Source: Hondaea fermentalgiana | Lineage: Eukaryota; Sar; Bigyra; Thraustochytrida; Thraustochytriidae | DNA length: 64,000 nt | Direction: 5' to 3' | Assembly: GCA_014084085.1 (NCBI GenBank) | Contig: NPFB01000005.1 | Coordinates: forward strand, 310,001-374,000 | In this document: piece by piece, positions 10,415-22,036 of the stretch | Position numbering within the stretch: the stretch's first letter is position 1 | Layout: each line of letters opens with the position of its first letter | The notes under the pieces: generated by a model | Database searches by the model: none | What the model was told of the DNA's origin: nothing | The model's input: only the letters and a program-made list of their open reading frames with translations | Translations under genes and position numbers: made by a program

Positions 10415-11406
10415 CGCGCGACTTGTTTTCCGGCTAGCAGGCAGACGGGCACGCTCGCTCGCTGGCAGGCTGGCTGGCTAACGAGCGATCGTTTGGTCGC
10501 TCGGTTCTTTCGATTTTCGGATTTGTTCTTGATTGCGGTTTTGCCTGGTTGCCTGGGCCCGAGGCGCCGGGCGGGGCAGATTTCCTTTTCTTCCCTCCCT
10601 TTTCTACCGTCCCTCAAGTCTCTGTGAGGTTTCACCTAGGCCAGTATCTCGGCAGCCCGGAAGTCGATCGACCCGCTTTCTGTCTGCTGCGCGACTGACA
10701 GTGACCGACAGGTGCGACGGGAAGTGCCTCTCGTCCCGTCCTGTCCCGTCCCGTCTCGTATCGTCTCGTCTCGTCTCGTTTCGCTCGTGAAAATGTGACT
10801 GTGCTATCGTCTCGTGCCGGCTCGCCTTGCTTGCGTTGCTTGCGTCCGAGCTGGAGGCCGGAAGCGGTGGCTTCTTCCCCTTCTTCCTGTCCCTGGCTGC
10901 GCGCGTCGCGTCGCGTCGCCGGCCGGGCTCGCGTCGGAATTGGCTTTCAGCTCAGCCCCGCCGCCTCGCCGCGCGTATGCCATGCCTCCTGCGTATGCGC
11001 CGGGGCCGAATCGCCTTCGCCTTGGCCTCGGCATTCACGCGCCAGGCTGCCAGAAGCGAGGACCCAAATGCATTCCACGCGTAGTATCCAGGCACACAGA
11101 CAGACACCATGCTGCGCGCCTTGCCCGCGCTCGTCGCGAGCAGCAGCTGCAGCAGCATGAGCGCGAGGATGCGTGCATCCATCCATGCATGATCCGGGCC
11201 CTTCTCGGGGTCAATGATGCGGCGTGGCGCGGGTGAAGGACAGAGCGATGATGAAGATACACAGGCGAGGCGTGGCTCGGAACCGCCGCGGAGGCCGGGA
11301 GCCCGCGAACGTACCCGCCCGGGGCGGCGGGCGGTCCAGAAGGCGGCGGCCGGATCGACCTGGCCGCGGCGGCGCCGTCCGAGACGATGCGTCGCCCTCC
11401 CTCCCA

Positions 11407-11506
11407 NNNNNNNNNNNNNNNNNNNNNNNNNNNNNNNNNNNNNNNNNNNNNNNNNNNNNNNNNNNNNNNNNNNNNNNNNNNNNNNNNNNNNNNNNNNNNN
11501 NNNNNN
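11407..11506. other. Scaffold gap (100 N)
   Basis: Exactly 100 undetermined bases, the usual placeholder for a gap of unknown size. The right flank is a pure (CCCT)n tract and the left flank ends CCCTCCCTCCCA, so the gap sits inside a C-rich/G-rich microsatellite. Confidence 0.98.
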
Positions 11507-12799
11507 GCCCTCCCTCCCTCCCTCCCTCCCTCCCCCCTCTCCTTCGACCTGGACCTCCCTCCGGCCCGGCGAACGGGCGTCTGATGAGCCGCGCGCGCGA
11601 AGGCGAGGCGAGGCGAGGCGAGGGAAGTGTATTCGCCGCGAGCCGCTTCGTGCGAGTGAGTTTTCGGCGCGAAGAGGCGGCAGAGGAGGAAGGAGGGCAA
11701 GGAGGGCAAGAACAAGGCGGAGAAGAGGGATTCCCGAGCGCGAGTATCAAGACGGGCGGCTGCGGATGCATGCATGATACGCGCGCCACCTCGGACCGCC
11801 CTCGCTCGCTCGCCGCGGCGACGCTACGACACGCCAGCAGGCACGCAGGCAGCCAGGCTGAGCGCCGACCAGGCTCCGACCGCCCCGCCCGACCCGCCGC
11901 AGCGAGATCGCTCCATTGGCCGCCGCAGACACAGACAGAGACACCGACCGACCGACCGACAGTGGCCCATGGCAGCAGACAGGCAAGCAGGCAAGAACAC
12001 CCACGTGCACAGAGCGGCCGGTCCGGCGGGTCCAGAGACGCGGGCTGTGGGGTATCCTTGCCGAGGCAGGCGGGTCCGGTCTTCTCCTGCTTTGCTTTGC
12101 TTTGCCTTGCTTTGCTTCTTCAGTGCTGCTGCTGCTGCAAGCACTGCATCCCCGCCTCGCTACCCAGGCGGCGCCGGCGCGGCCGCCAGACAGCGTCTCT
12201 CTCCTCCCTCCCCTCCGCTCCTCTCGCGCCGCCGTGCCGCCTTTCCGTGCGTCGGCGGCAATGCTTCGCGTGCTCGTGTCGCAGGCACTCGCGGCGCGCG
12301 TGCGTGCAGTCTGCGTGCGCCCGCGAGGGAAGAAGAGGCCGCCAGGCGGTGCCAGGCAGGCAGGCAGGCAGGCAGGGAGGCGAGCAGGAGGGAAGTCTGC
12401 GCTGTGCTGCACGCGGCTCGGGAAGCGCCGAATCCGGTCGGCGGGGACAGAGCAGGGGCGAGGGCGAGCCAGCGTGACGGCAGCGGCCTGCTGCGGTGCG
12501 GTGCGCTGCTCTGCGGCGCGGCGCGGTGCGCTGCGCTGCGCTGGTGCGCACCAGCGCAGGGGTTCAGGCTTGGGATGGCGGGGAAGGATCGCGGCGCGCC
12601 GACAAAGCCCCTTGGTGGGGAGAAGTCGAGAGGCCGAGGAGGCGAGTCCGGAGCTCGAGACAGCGGCGGCGGCAGTAGCAGGAGGAGGCGGAGCATCGAG
12701 TGAAAGCGTAGCAAAGGAGAACGAGGTTGCCCGGATGGTCATTGCCGCGCGAGAGAAAGAAAAGCCCGGCAGGGTTACGATGGACATGCGGATCGATGG

Positions 12800-13420
12800 T
12801 CGTGCCGCGCAGAGGAGCAAGATCAAACCGAAGCAGCATGGTTTGTAGTGCGAGCAAGGAAGGATTTGGCAGGGCATGTCGATGATGGCCGTCGCGCGCA
12901 AACTGCTTCGAAAGACGATGATGATGGATTATCAGTCGCAGGATAACAGCAAAGTAGCCTGGGATAGTCCTCGTTGCGCGAGAAGGAAGAGCACGACAGG
13001 ATTCGATAGACGAGTCGATCAATGATGGATGTGGCGCGCACATGATGATCTCCAAATAGAAGCAGCGATAAAAGGAGGATCAAAGCAAAGCAACGTCAGC
13101 CTTTGATGATGGCCTCGATGCCTGCAGCAGAAAGAGAATCGAAGCAAAGCAAAAGTTGTAGCATTGAATGGTCCTCATCGAGCGCGCCAAGATGAAGGCC
13201 GGCATGGCGATTTTGAAGACGATCGTGGCACGCAGGTGCTGATCATCATCGACAGCGACAACAGCAGCGAAGACAAAAGAAGGATCGAAGCAAAGCATCG
13301 TAAGCTGTTGATGGTGGCCTTGATGCCTGTAGCAGAAGGAGGCTCAAAGCGAAGCAGAAACTGAAGCATCGGAGGGTCCTCGTCGAGCGCACCGCAGGAT
13401 GTGAATGAAGACAATCGACG
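12800..13420. repeat. ~205-bp degenerate tandem repeat
   Basis: Two clear copies start at 13078 and 13283. Each begins GATC(A/G)AAGCAAAGCA, then GATG(A/G)TGGCCT(C/T)GATGCCTG(C/T)AGCAGAA, and later GGTCCTC(A/G)TCGAGCGC. A more decayed copy begins near 12820. It lies downstream of aquaporin 2 and shows no coding constraint. Confidence 0.65.
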
Positions 13421-13807
13421 ATTGTGTGCCATGGTGCGCAGAAAGAGCTCTAGAGATGTGACGACGACGACGACAAATCGTCAGCAACGAGACCACAACA
13501 GCAGTAGGCAGAAGATCAATGAGGAGCGGGGGAGTGGATAGATACGGGAGATAACTTATTAGATAGCAAACAGCACACAGCGCAAGGGTGACGGGTCGTT
13601 GGCGAGGAAGACGAGGACGAGGAGCTGCAAATAAATGTGGAGCAGGTCTTTTCACCTTCATACTTCGGGTCTTCCTTGTGTGGAGAAGAAAGCACCCAGG
13701 CGCGCGACAGAGAGATGAAGAGCAGAGGCGATCAATCCGGGAAGCGTCTCGCCAGGACCGAGCCTCTGCGCAAAGGAAAAGGTCTTAGAGGTTTCCGCCC
13801 GAGCGAC

Positions 13808-14830
13808 TTAGAGGCCGCGCATGAGCACGAAGTCGTGCATGGCACCGCCAATGGGCGCGCCGATCATGGGGCCAATGGTGTAGACCCACCAGCCAGCCTT
13901 GGGACCCGGGAAAGCCATCTCACCCCAGCCGGCGCAGGCAGCGAGGATGCGGGGGCCAAGGTCACGGGCAGGGTTGTAGCCGGCCTGGTTGATAGCGCCA
14001 AAGAGAGCGACGTTGAGGATGATGATCATGCCAACACCGAAGGCAGCAGCGGCGGGCGGGAGGCGGAGCTGGTTGCGGGGGTCGTTGAGGGAGAGGACGG
14101 TGAACATGAGCATGGCCGTGCCGAGGATCTCGCAGCCAAGGGAGCCCGCGGTGGAGACGGTGCTGTAGTCCCAGTTCGCAGTGCCGGTGCGGAAGCCCGG
14201 GTTGGGGTAGTACATGGAGAAGATGGAGGCCGAGGACTCGCTGCCGAGCATGCCGCGGTCAAGGCCGTTGGTGAGCTCGTAGGCCTCGATCGAGGAGCCA
14301 AGGATGGTGTACACGGCGCCGGCGCCGACAAAGCAGCCGGCAATCTGCACGATCCAGTACGGGAGCACCTTCCAGAAGGGAAAGTCCTCGGGGCGGAGGA
14401 GGGCGAGCGCAAGGCTGACAGCAGGGTTAATGTGAGCGCCCGAGACCGAGCCGGTGGTCCAAATGGCCATGATGACGGCGAAGCCCCAGATAACGGAGAC
14501 CTGGAAGAGGCCAGACGAGGCGCCAAAGGCGGTGGCGGTGCCGTTCATGCCGCAGCCGTAGAGGATGAGGACGAAGCAGCCCATGAACTCACCGATGAGC
14601 TCGCGGGTGAAGGTGGGCGTGCGCATCTCATCCGGGGAGCCGGTGGGATCGCAGCGGAGGGCCTGGATGAAGCTGGTGTAGCGCTTCTGAAAGCTCGAGG
14701 GGCCCATGCTGTCATCATCGACGGGAGCCATCTGCTTCTCGCTGATGTTGATGCTCACGGGCTCGTTCATGCGCATGGAGCCCTGGCCCACCTGGGCGCT
14801 GTTGGCCGGCTGGTCGTCCGCTCCGATCAT
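13808..14830 (-). CDS. Aquaglyceroporin (MIP family), copy 2
   Basis: A 340-residue MIP channel with six predicted spans. First pore motif is GAHINPAV (NPA 135-137); second is NPARDLGPR (NPA 286-288) with the aquaglyceroporin Asp. The selectivity-filter Phe and LE1 Ala match the other copies (alignment inference). It shares the start MIGAD, the segment RCDPTxxPDEMRTPxFTREL and the stretch LILYGCGxNxTAT with copy 3, so copies 2 and 3 are closest relatives. It should facilitate glycerol and small-solute flow across a membrane, with osmotic balance or glycerol handling as the likely role (family knowledge). Antisense frames across this gene, including one of 477 codons, are shadows of its GC-rich codon use. 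Start ATG has A at -3. Confidence 0.94.
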   Translation of the reverse strand: MIGADDQPANSAQVGQGSMRMNEPVSINISEKQMAPVDDDSMGPSSFQKRYTSFIQALRCDPTGSPDEMRTPTFTRELIGEFMGCFVLILYGCGMNGTATAFGASSGLFQVSVIWGFAVIMAIWTTGSVSGAHINPAVSLALALLRPEDFPFWKVLPYWIVQIAGCFVGAGAVYTILGSSIEAYELTNGLDRGMLGSESSASIFSMYYPNPGFRTGTANWDYSTVSTAGSLGCEILGTAMLMFTVLSLNDPRNQLRLPPAAAAFGVGMIIILNVALFGAINQAGYNPARDLGPRILAACAGWGEMAFPGPKAGWWVYTIGPMIGAPIGGAMHDFVLMRGL

Positions 14831-17800
14831 TCTTCTTGCTTGGCTTGGTTTAGCTTAGCTTGGCTTGGCTCGAGGCTTGCTGCTGCTGTTGCTTGCGAGC
14901 TCGGAGGATGTGGATTTGGCTTCGGATGTTGCGGGTTTGCCTTCGAGGTCCCGGCGCTCGCTCGCTTGATCGGCTGCCGGCCAAGTCCAGTGTTCGCCTG
15001 CCTGGACTGTCGCCCGCTTTTGTTTCTGGCCCCGCACAACAACGGCTGTCTGGCACGTGAGGGAGAGTGAGAGTGAGTGGACGCGTGAGAGGGTGAGAGT
15101 GAGACGCGCCCCCGCCCTCTCAGCCGCCTCCAGAGGGGGAGAGAGGTACCAGCCTGCTGGCTTGCTATGCCTGCCCGCCTGCATGCAGCAGCATGTGTGT
15201 CTTGGAAAGGGGAGGGGTAGCGCGCGCCGCGAAGACTGGTCCCGCCTGCTGGAAGGAAGAAAAGGAGAAAAAAGCGCGGCACGCACAGAAGAGCAGAGCA
15301 AAAGAGGCCCGGACGCCCGCTCCCTCGCCCTCTCCCTCCGCTGCCCTCGGCTCCTGAGGCCGGCCGACCAACGCACGCGCCCTGGGCGACGCGACGAGGC
15401 GAGGCGAGGCGTGATCCGGTCTGGCCTTGGCTCGCGAGCTTGGCTTGGCTGCGCCTCGGCACAACAGCTCGTGCCGCGGCTGCGGCGGCGGCTGCGCCTG
15501 TTCGCCTCCCAAACAAACTCTCAGAAGCGCGGGGAAATGGACCAGGCGCGCTGAAGCCGCACAAGCAGCTGCAGGCGCGCGCCGCCAGCGGGGACCGGCG
15601 GCGCACGTCCCCCTGCAAAGCGCGATAAGAAAAGAAAGAAAAAAAAAAGGAAAGAAAGAAAGAAAGGAAGGAAGGATGGCGCGGGAAGAGGAAGACGGGG
15701 AGAGGAAGAGGGGAAGTGGAAGGAAGCGCGTCTTCTTCCTACAGCGGCGACGCGACGCCGGCCTCGCTCCCGGCGCATGCAGCAGCAGCAGCAGTATAGC
15801 TGCACAGCAGCGGCAAGCACGACGCGTGCATGGACGCACGCAGGCATCACACGGATGCCATCGGGCGAGCTTCTGCTCCGCTGCGGCTCGAGATCGCGGG
15901 CGAGGCGAGGCGACGGGCGTGAAACGCAGGGCAGGGCTCGGCCGGCCAGGCTCGCTTGGGCTAGGCAGCCTCGCCTTAGCTGGCTCAGACTATAGGCTGC
16001 GAGTCAAATTCGGGGCGAATGGACGCATGCATGGACGATGAATGGATGGATGGATGGATGGCCTGGGGCGAGGCGCTGGGCCTGGGAAACGACGTGACAG
16101 CCGAGGCTCGGCAGGCGGCCGAGAAGCAGGAGGGAAGCTGGCTAGCTTGCAGCCGCACCGGCCCTGGTCGTCCACCTTCCAAGCATGAGTCCGCAAGGCG
16201 ACGCGGCGCCGCGAGCCGTCCCTCTCTCTCCCTCTCCCCCGGGCAGCCTGGCGCACCGCTGCGTCCGTCCATCCGCGACCACCATCCCCACGCGCGGCGG
16301 CGTACGCGGGCGCGCACTTGCAGGCGTCCGAGATCCTCGCAGCCTGCCTGCTGTTGCTTCTGCTTGCCCAGACCGACTGACGGTGAGTGAATGACTGCGA
16401 ATGACCGCCCAACCACGAATCGGTGCGCGCTCTCTCTGCTCGATCATTCATTCACAATCAATCGTTCGTTCGTTGATTCATTCTCTCTTTCACAGGCGGG
16501 CCGCGGGGGGCCGAGAGGAAAGTGCCCTCCCTCGCTTCATCCCTCCCTCCGCACGAGCGAGCGAGCACGCACGGCGGCGCACCGCGGCGGCGGCCGAGGG
16601 CGCAAGACGAGCCGCACGGGCGGGCGAGACGAGCGTGACGAGCCGCGCGCGAGGCACGTTTTGTGCGCGGCGCGGGTCGCGTCGCCGGCCGGGTGTGAGA
16701 CGGTCCGGAAGACGGCGGCGACGCGGCGCCCGCGGAAAGCTGGGCCGGTCGCGCCGAGCGGCCGCGACTTCCTGCGCGCACACCGCGCGTATGCGACTGC
16801 AAGCTGGCAGCTCCGGCCGCCCTGACTGCTGTGGGGTCGGACGGCAGTGGGGGAAAGAAAGAGGCGGGGGAGGGCAGCCTGTCGGCCGGCCTGGCCTGCT
16901 GTTGCGTGCGTGCGCGCGTGCGTGCGTGCGTGGCTGGTTTGTCGGGGTTGGGCGGGTGCAAAGCGCGCGAGCGCGCGAGGCGTCGATGCCCCGAGCTCAA
17001 TTGTGCAGGAGGCACGGGTGCCCGCAGAGCCCGCGAGGAATGAGAGTGGGCCACGTGCAGCGCGCGCGTCGCGTCGCCGACGCCCTGCGCCGTGAGGGTG
17101 AGTGTAATCAAGTAAACCGCTGCTCGGACAGAATAGCATGCATGTGCACGCCGGAAGTTTGAAATGCCTGTGTGAAAGCTATGCAAAGCTAGAGCGAACC
17201 TTGGTCAGCGAGGCGACATTCATCTTGAAAATCACGAGGTACAAGTTTCACACCAGGTCCGAGCTCCGAGGCCGCAAATTGCTCCCAAACGGAGCCATTT
17301 GCTGGCGAGGGAACCTGGAAAAAGGACAACGAAGAAGCCTGCATGCACGCGGGCTAGCTTTCATTTCAGCTGCAGCTACTACGCTGGTTGCTTTGATGGA
17401 GTGCTGGCTGGTTGGCTGGTGAACGGCCGGGCGCACGCGCACCAAGGCGGTTGGAAATTGCAAAGGGCTGTGCATGTAAGCAAGGAGAGGAAAGAAAAGG
17501 AAAGCCGATGAAAGGGGCACCGAACGAGCCGTCCCTGATCCATTCAGCCCACCCCCTCAATAGGGAAAAAGACTGGTCGGTCGATCGGTCGGTCAGCGTT
17601 GATAACAAAATCGGTGCAGATGTCAAGCATGCAGTCATGTCAAGGAGCCTGGCAATACAAGAGTAAAGAGACAAACAAGACCGCATCGAATTTGTAAGAG
17701 CCAGCTTGATTGCAATCCGGGGCTAGAATTGCATCCGATTGTCGAAGAAGGCACTCGTCTCGAGCGGGTCAGGTGTAAGGTGATGAAGAGCCTTTCTCCT

Positions 17801-18700
17801 CTCTCAATTTCCTTCTAGGGCCTGGTGACCTCTCCCTGTTGCGCGTTCGGTCTTCCCAGAAGGCCGATCGTGCATCCCATCGACGGGTCGGTTGCCTGGT
17901 TAGTTTTGCTTCACATGCACCCGAGCGGCGCGGTCCTGGCGCTCGCTCGCCAAGGCTGGTTCGCTCTCCCCGCGTATGCCACCGCTTCGTACCAGTGGCC
18001 GCGCGCACACCGCACGTATGCCACCCCCTGCAACCGAGTAACTTCGGCCCGCATGCGCAGCGACTGTGGGAGTCAGGCCGTCCCTCCGAGGCCTCGCTCC
18101 CTCCGCGCTTCCTTTGTTCCTCCTCTTTGTTCCTCCCCTTTATTCCCCTCGCGCGCCGCTTCCTCTTCCCTGCCTGCCTGCCCCGACTGGCTCGCGGCCT
18201 GCCTGCCTGCTGGCCGCTGCCGTCCCTCCATCTTCTCCTCTGCTCTGCTCTGCTGCTGCTCTGGCTGCTTGCCCTGCCAGGATTGATTGCTTCTCATCCA
18301 TCCATCCGTCCCCTCTGCCTCCCTGGCCGGAAATCCTCGGTTCCCTGCCGTCCGTCTGACTGCGCTGGCCGCCGCGACCGGAGCGCGGGCGACCGGGCGA
18401 GGGAGGGAGGGAGCGAGGGCGCGGCGACACGGGCGGTTCGAGCGGTTCGAACTTCGATCCGGCCGCGAGTGAGTGTGAGCGGTGCGGCCGTCAGTGCTGC
18501 GATGCGAGGCGAGGCGAGGCGATGCGATGCGCGGGGCGAGAGAGAGAGGGAGAGAAGATCGCGGCGGTCGCATACGCGGGAGACGCGGCGCAAGACACAG
18601 CAGCCGTCCAGAGATATGTAGGCCAAGCGCGCACTGTGCTGCAGCGCACGCACTGCCTGCCAGCTGCACTGCCGCCGCAGAGCCGGGTGGGTGTCTGTCT

Positions 18701-18719
18701 GGGTAGGTGGGTGGGTGGG
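18701..18719 (+). other. G-quadruplex-capable GGGT tract
   Basis: GGGTAGGTGGGTGGGTGGG contains four G3 runs separated by loops of 5, 1 and 1 bases, a classic quadruplex pattern. No gene lies near it. Confidence 0.6.
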
Positions 18720-20264
18720 TGCAGCAGCCCAACGGAGCAGAGCAGATCCAAGGAGAGCACGGCAGCGAAGAGCGGAGCGAGCCTGGCTTCAAGTCGAGTC
18801 GAGTCGGCCCACCGCTTCCAATCCGCGCGTCGGGTCCAATCTTGCAGGGCGACGCATCGCGCGCGACGCAGGCCATGCGTCCCCACTAAATATAGCGCAA
18901 GGGGGACTTTGCAGGGGACCAAGGCCCCAAGTCCCAGGCCCTGAGACGACGCCTCGTGTCCCATGGAGGACGCAGGCCGCGCGTCCCGTGCGTCAAGAAC
19001 CGTGCCGAGGATCATTAGAATGAAGAGCCTCATGGGGACGAGCCTTGTCGCGAATGCGAACAACTTGGAGGACGGCCGCGGGGACCAGGAGCACACGGCG
19101 ACGAGGAGCATATTAGTGAGCAAAAGACGGAAAAGGAGACGCGGCAGCCGGCCAGAAACTCGGGCTTCGGCTTCGGCTTCGGCTGGCGAAAAGGGGCCGA
19201 CTCGCGAACCGGGCGCGGCGATGATGCGAACAGAATGCGTCGGCATGGGCGGCTTTTGAGCAGCCCTGCGACCTGGATCGCAGCAGCCAGCTTCTCGTGG
19301 CTCCGGTCAGTGGAGAACTCGTCTTGGCTTGGCTTGGCTCGGCTGCGCGAAGAAAAGCTAAAGTCGACCGAGCAGCGGAATTTGGACTCGAGCGCCGCGT
19401 CACCGTTTCTTGCTCGCCCCCTGCCGCTGCGTGTTCTCTCTGCCTGATATGCAAACGATCGCTGCTCTTTTCTGCATTCGCACGCCGCGCTGCCAAGGTG
19501 ACCTGGCTGGCGAGCGGTGGACCGGCCTGTCGAAAAGCGGTTCGCGCCGTGTCGCGGAAGCAACAGCAACTCGCGTGTTGTCGCGTACACAATCGATCGC
19601 TCGCACGCACGTGGGCCGCCCCCGGCGACGCGGCAGCGCGGACGGCGACGCGACTCCACGCGTTTGGGACCTCGTGTCGAGACGTATGTATGCGTCGCCC
19701 CGCAGCCCGCCACTCCGTGCAGCGCGCGCAACGCGAATTGCCACAAGCCCGGACACGCATCATCGAGGGCCTGGGTCTCGATCGCTCAGGACGGAGGGAG
19801 TGGTGGACGGACGGTGTGTGCGACATCGCACGGCCGCGTTCCCGTTCCGGGCTCCTATCTTCGCCGACCAATCGGGGCCAAACGTGGCAAGCTGGCTGCA
19901 GCCTGCCACATTCAAGTTGGCGGTCAACTTTGGTGGCCGGTGGCTTGCCCGTTCATGAAGATGGCATCAAGGAGAAACGAAGTTTTTGCGAATCCGGTAG
20001 CAGGAAGAAATTGGGACGTCCAATACCGTCCCTATATTGTGCTAACTACCGCCGCGCCCCTGTTCCCCAATGTACCGCGGGTCCTGGTGCAGCAGGTAGT
20101 AAGGTCCTCCGATGAGGCAAGCAAAAGCTGCCTTGCTTGGTTGCCATGCCTACTGGCTTGCTTGGCGGTTTACCTTGCAAGTCAAATCTCTATTACTATC
20201 GAGAACAACAGCGTCTATTGTCCTGCACGCATGTGTGGCAGGAGCGTGTGCGTGTGCAGCATGG

Positions 20265-20362
20265 CATTCAGATGCAGCAAGGCAGCCAGACATTCACGTC
20301 CAGCAAGACATGCCTGTAAAACAAGACATTCATGTCCAGCAACGCATTCATGTGCAGCTTTG
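20265..20362. repeat. 18-bp minisatellite
   Basis: Five related units occur: one at 20265-20282, an 8-bp break, then four contiguous at 20291, 20309, 20327 and 20345. The consensus is CATTCATGTCCAGCAAGA. The period is a multiple of three, so open frames on both strands read a six-residue repeat here, but no gene is supported. Confidence 0.75.
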
Positions 20363-21249
20363 GTTTAAAATCGCTCGCCTCACGTCCTCGCGTAAGGCAA
20401 CCTTGTGTGGACAGGGTGTATACGTTCATATCTATGAACTGAATCTTGCACGCAGAGACAATGCTAGGAGCCTCTTTTCCGATGTCGTTTTGCATGCATG
20501 CGAAAACCTCGGTTGAGCAAGTTCGATTTGCCACTACTTCCTTTGACACCTTTGAGCCCATGCGCTACATGCGCACCAACACAACAAAAGCGAAGCGATC
20601 ATCTAATCTCCGGGGCCGCGCAACTGCTGCAGTGTATGATCGTTGTCAAGCTGCGCATTCTCGGATATCTGTGGTTCGAATAACGCGGGACGTGGTCGCA
20701 CTCCAAGCAAGCTGCAATGCTCGAAGCAAACGAGAATAAGGTTTTCTCCCGTGGGCCCTGAACGACCGACGGGCATCCCGTCCGAGGGTATGTTCCGACA
20801 GCCGCCACTCCTGTGCTGCAAGTTGCTCATACATAACCTCGATTTCATTCCGGTCCACCATCCAAAGAGGGCACCTTCCTCTCCGATTTCTCATTGCCAT
20901 TTATCATGGGGGGCTGGCATCTTATTTCAGGCTGAGTTCTCGATCACGGCTTAGAAATGGCTTTGGAGTGAAAACCATCGGGGCACAGAGTCTAGCACAA
21001 CAGCAGATTTTCTGCTACGATTTTCTTACGGGACAGCATCGCGACTGCTGTTTTCCATTGTCCGCGACAACATTGTCCGAAGATTCTTTGGGGTGACAAA
21101 GTATTTACGCACAACAACTTCACGTATTGGAGAGAGAGCGCAAATGTTGAAAGAGAGCGTAAATGTTCCTGCTGAAGCTGGCTCATTCTGAATTCAACGA
21201 CGCAAGCTCACGTCGATGCTGGGAGACTCTGGGAAATGAACGCACGTGC

Positions 21250-21660
21250 GTCAAAACTTTGAAAAGCTTTGCCCTTGAACAAGGGAGTGTTTGTTCACCC
21301 AAGTGCTGCTAGTGGGAGTCTCGTCGCTCAATATTGTCAAGAATGTGCCAACTTTGGAGAGCTCTGCTCTTTTTCCAAAGGAGGATTTCCTCTGTTGCCG
21401 GAAGTGGAAGTCTTCGAGCATGCGCCCCAAATTTCTACACTTTGGCGAGAAAGTTTGACCCTAGTGCTGCCTGCTAATCGGGAAGATCTCGTCGCTCTTC
21501 CACAGGAGTGTGCCAACACTTTAGAAAAAAAGCGCTACATTTTGGCGAGAGATGGTTTCACCCTGGTGGCTGCAACTGGGCATCTCGTCGCCCGGCTTCG
21601 TCAAGATTGAGTGTGCCAACTTTGAAAAGCTTAGCGCTTTGACGAGGAATGTTGCTAAGA
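21250..21660. repeat. ~110-150-bp degenerate tandem repeat
   Basis: Three to four diverged copies carry, in order, AACTTTGAAAAGCT, a TTTGGCGAGA block, GTTT(C/G)ACCC(T/A)(A/G)GTG, (A/G)TCTCGTCGC and GTGTGCCAAC. Copies begin near 21256, 21349, 21510 and 21617. A 113-codon frame runs through it, but the repeat has one stop and poor spacing for a protein, so it is treated as noncoding. Confidence 0.55.
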
Positions 21661-22036
21661 ATCTTCCCGTTGCTCAAGCCTGTCAATCGTAGCACTTGGT
21701 CAGAAGCAGGCGTGCATGTCCTCCTCCCTCCATGTGCTTGCTTGGAAAAGTTCTCTCTCTGGCATGCAGCATTTTGTCACAAGGGCGGTCGGTTGTCAAT
21801 CAAGCACAACGATAGTCTTTTTGTTTGCAAACGCGCGATGTGCGCAACGAAAAGATAAGTTAAGGGAAAATGAAGAGGGCGGAAAGGATTGTAAATAAAG
21901 GACAGCACAACGGGATTAGCAAGCTGGAGCCCATTTGAACAGAGGATTGGATGCTCGTGGAAACGAAAAGGAATCACACGTATCTACGCTCGTACAAAGA
22001 AGAATGGCAACAGCATGAACGTCACGCAGCAGCTTC

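Larger units (their letters stand above)
10415..13807. other. Low-complexity spacer between aquaporins 1 and 2
   Basis: Contains (TCGTC)n/(CCCGT)n at about 10730-10790, a (CCCT)n tract beside the scaffold gap, CCTTGCTTTG-type repeats near 12090, (GGCA)n near 12352-12375, and a ~205-bp tandem repeat at 12800-13420. Frames up to 417 codons cross it, but they are GC-driven, overlap in several frames and show no domain. The left end is the promoter side of aquaporin 1. Confidence 0.45.
14831..22036. other. Long low-complexity spacer between aquaporins 2 and 3
   Basis: About 7.2 kb with no supportable gene. The first part (14.8-19.9 kb) is GC-rich, with (CTTGG)n near 14837-14870, a purine block at 15625-15680, (ATGG)n at 16040-16062, (GTGC)n at 16905-16932, (TGCC)n near 18170, a G4-capable GGGT tract at 18701-18719, and several GCGTATGC motifs. 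From about 20.0 kb the composition is more AT-rich and holds an 18-bp minisatellite and a ~110-bp degenerate repeat. Frames present are short or compositional. Confidence 0.45.

Noticed and set aside
11224..12901. Several overlapping frames of 300-420 codons near 11.2-12.9 kb
   Set aside because: They overlap in many frames at once, one is bridged by the 100-N gap, the translations are R/P/A/G/S low complexity, and no conserved motif appears.
13637..15070. 477-codon plus-strand frame across aquaporin 2, and a 320-codon one across aquaporin 3 (22064-23026)
   Set aside because: Both lie antisense to well-supported MIP genes and are produced by GC-rich third positions; they have no domain and are rich in G, A, E and D as expected of a shadow.
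18888..18935. TAAATATAG followed by GGGGACTT/AAGTCCC inverted repeat considered as a promoter with hairpin
   Set aside because: No gene with coding support lies downstream on either strand, and the arms are short and interrupted.
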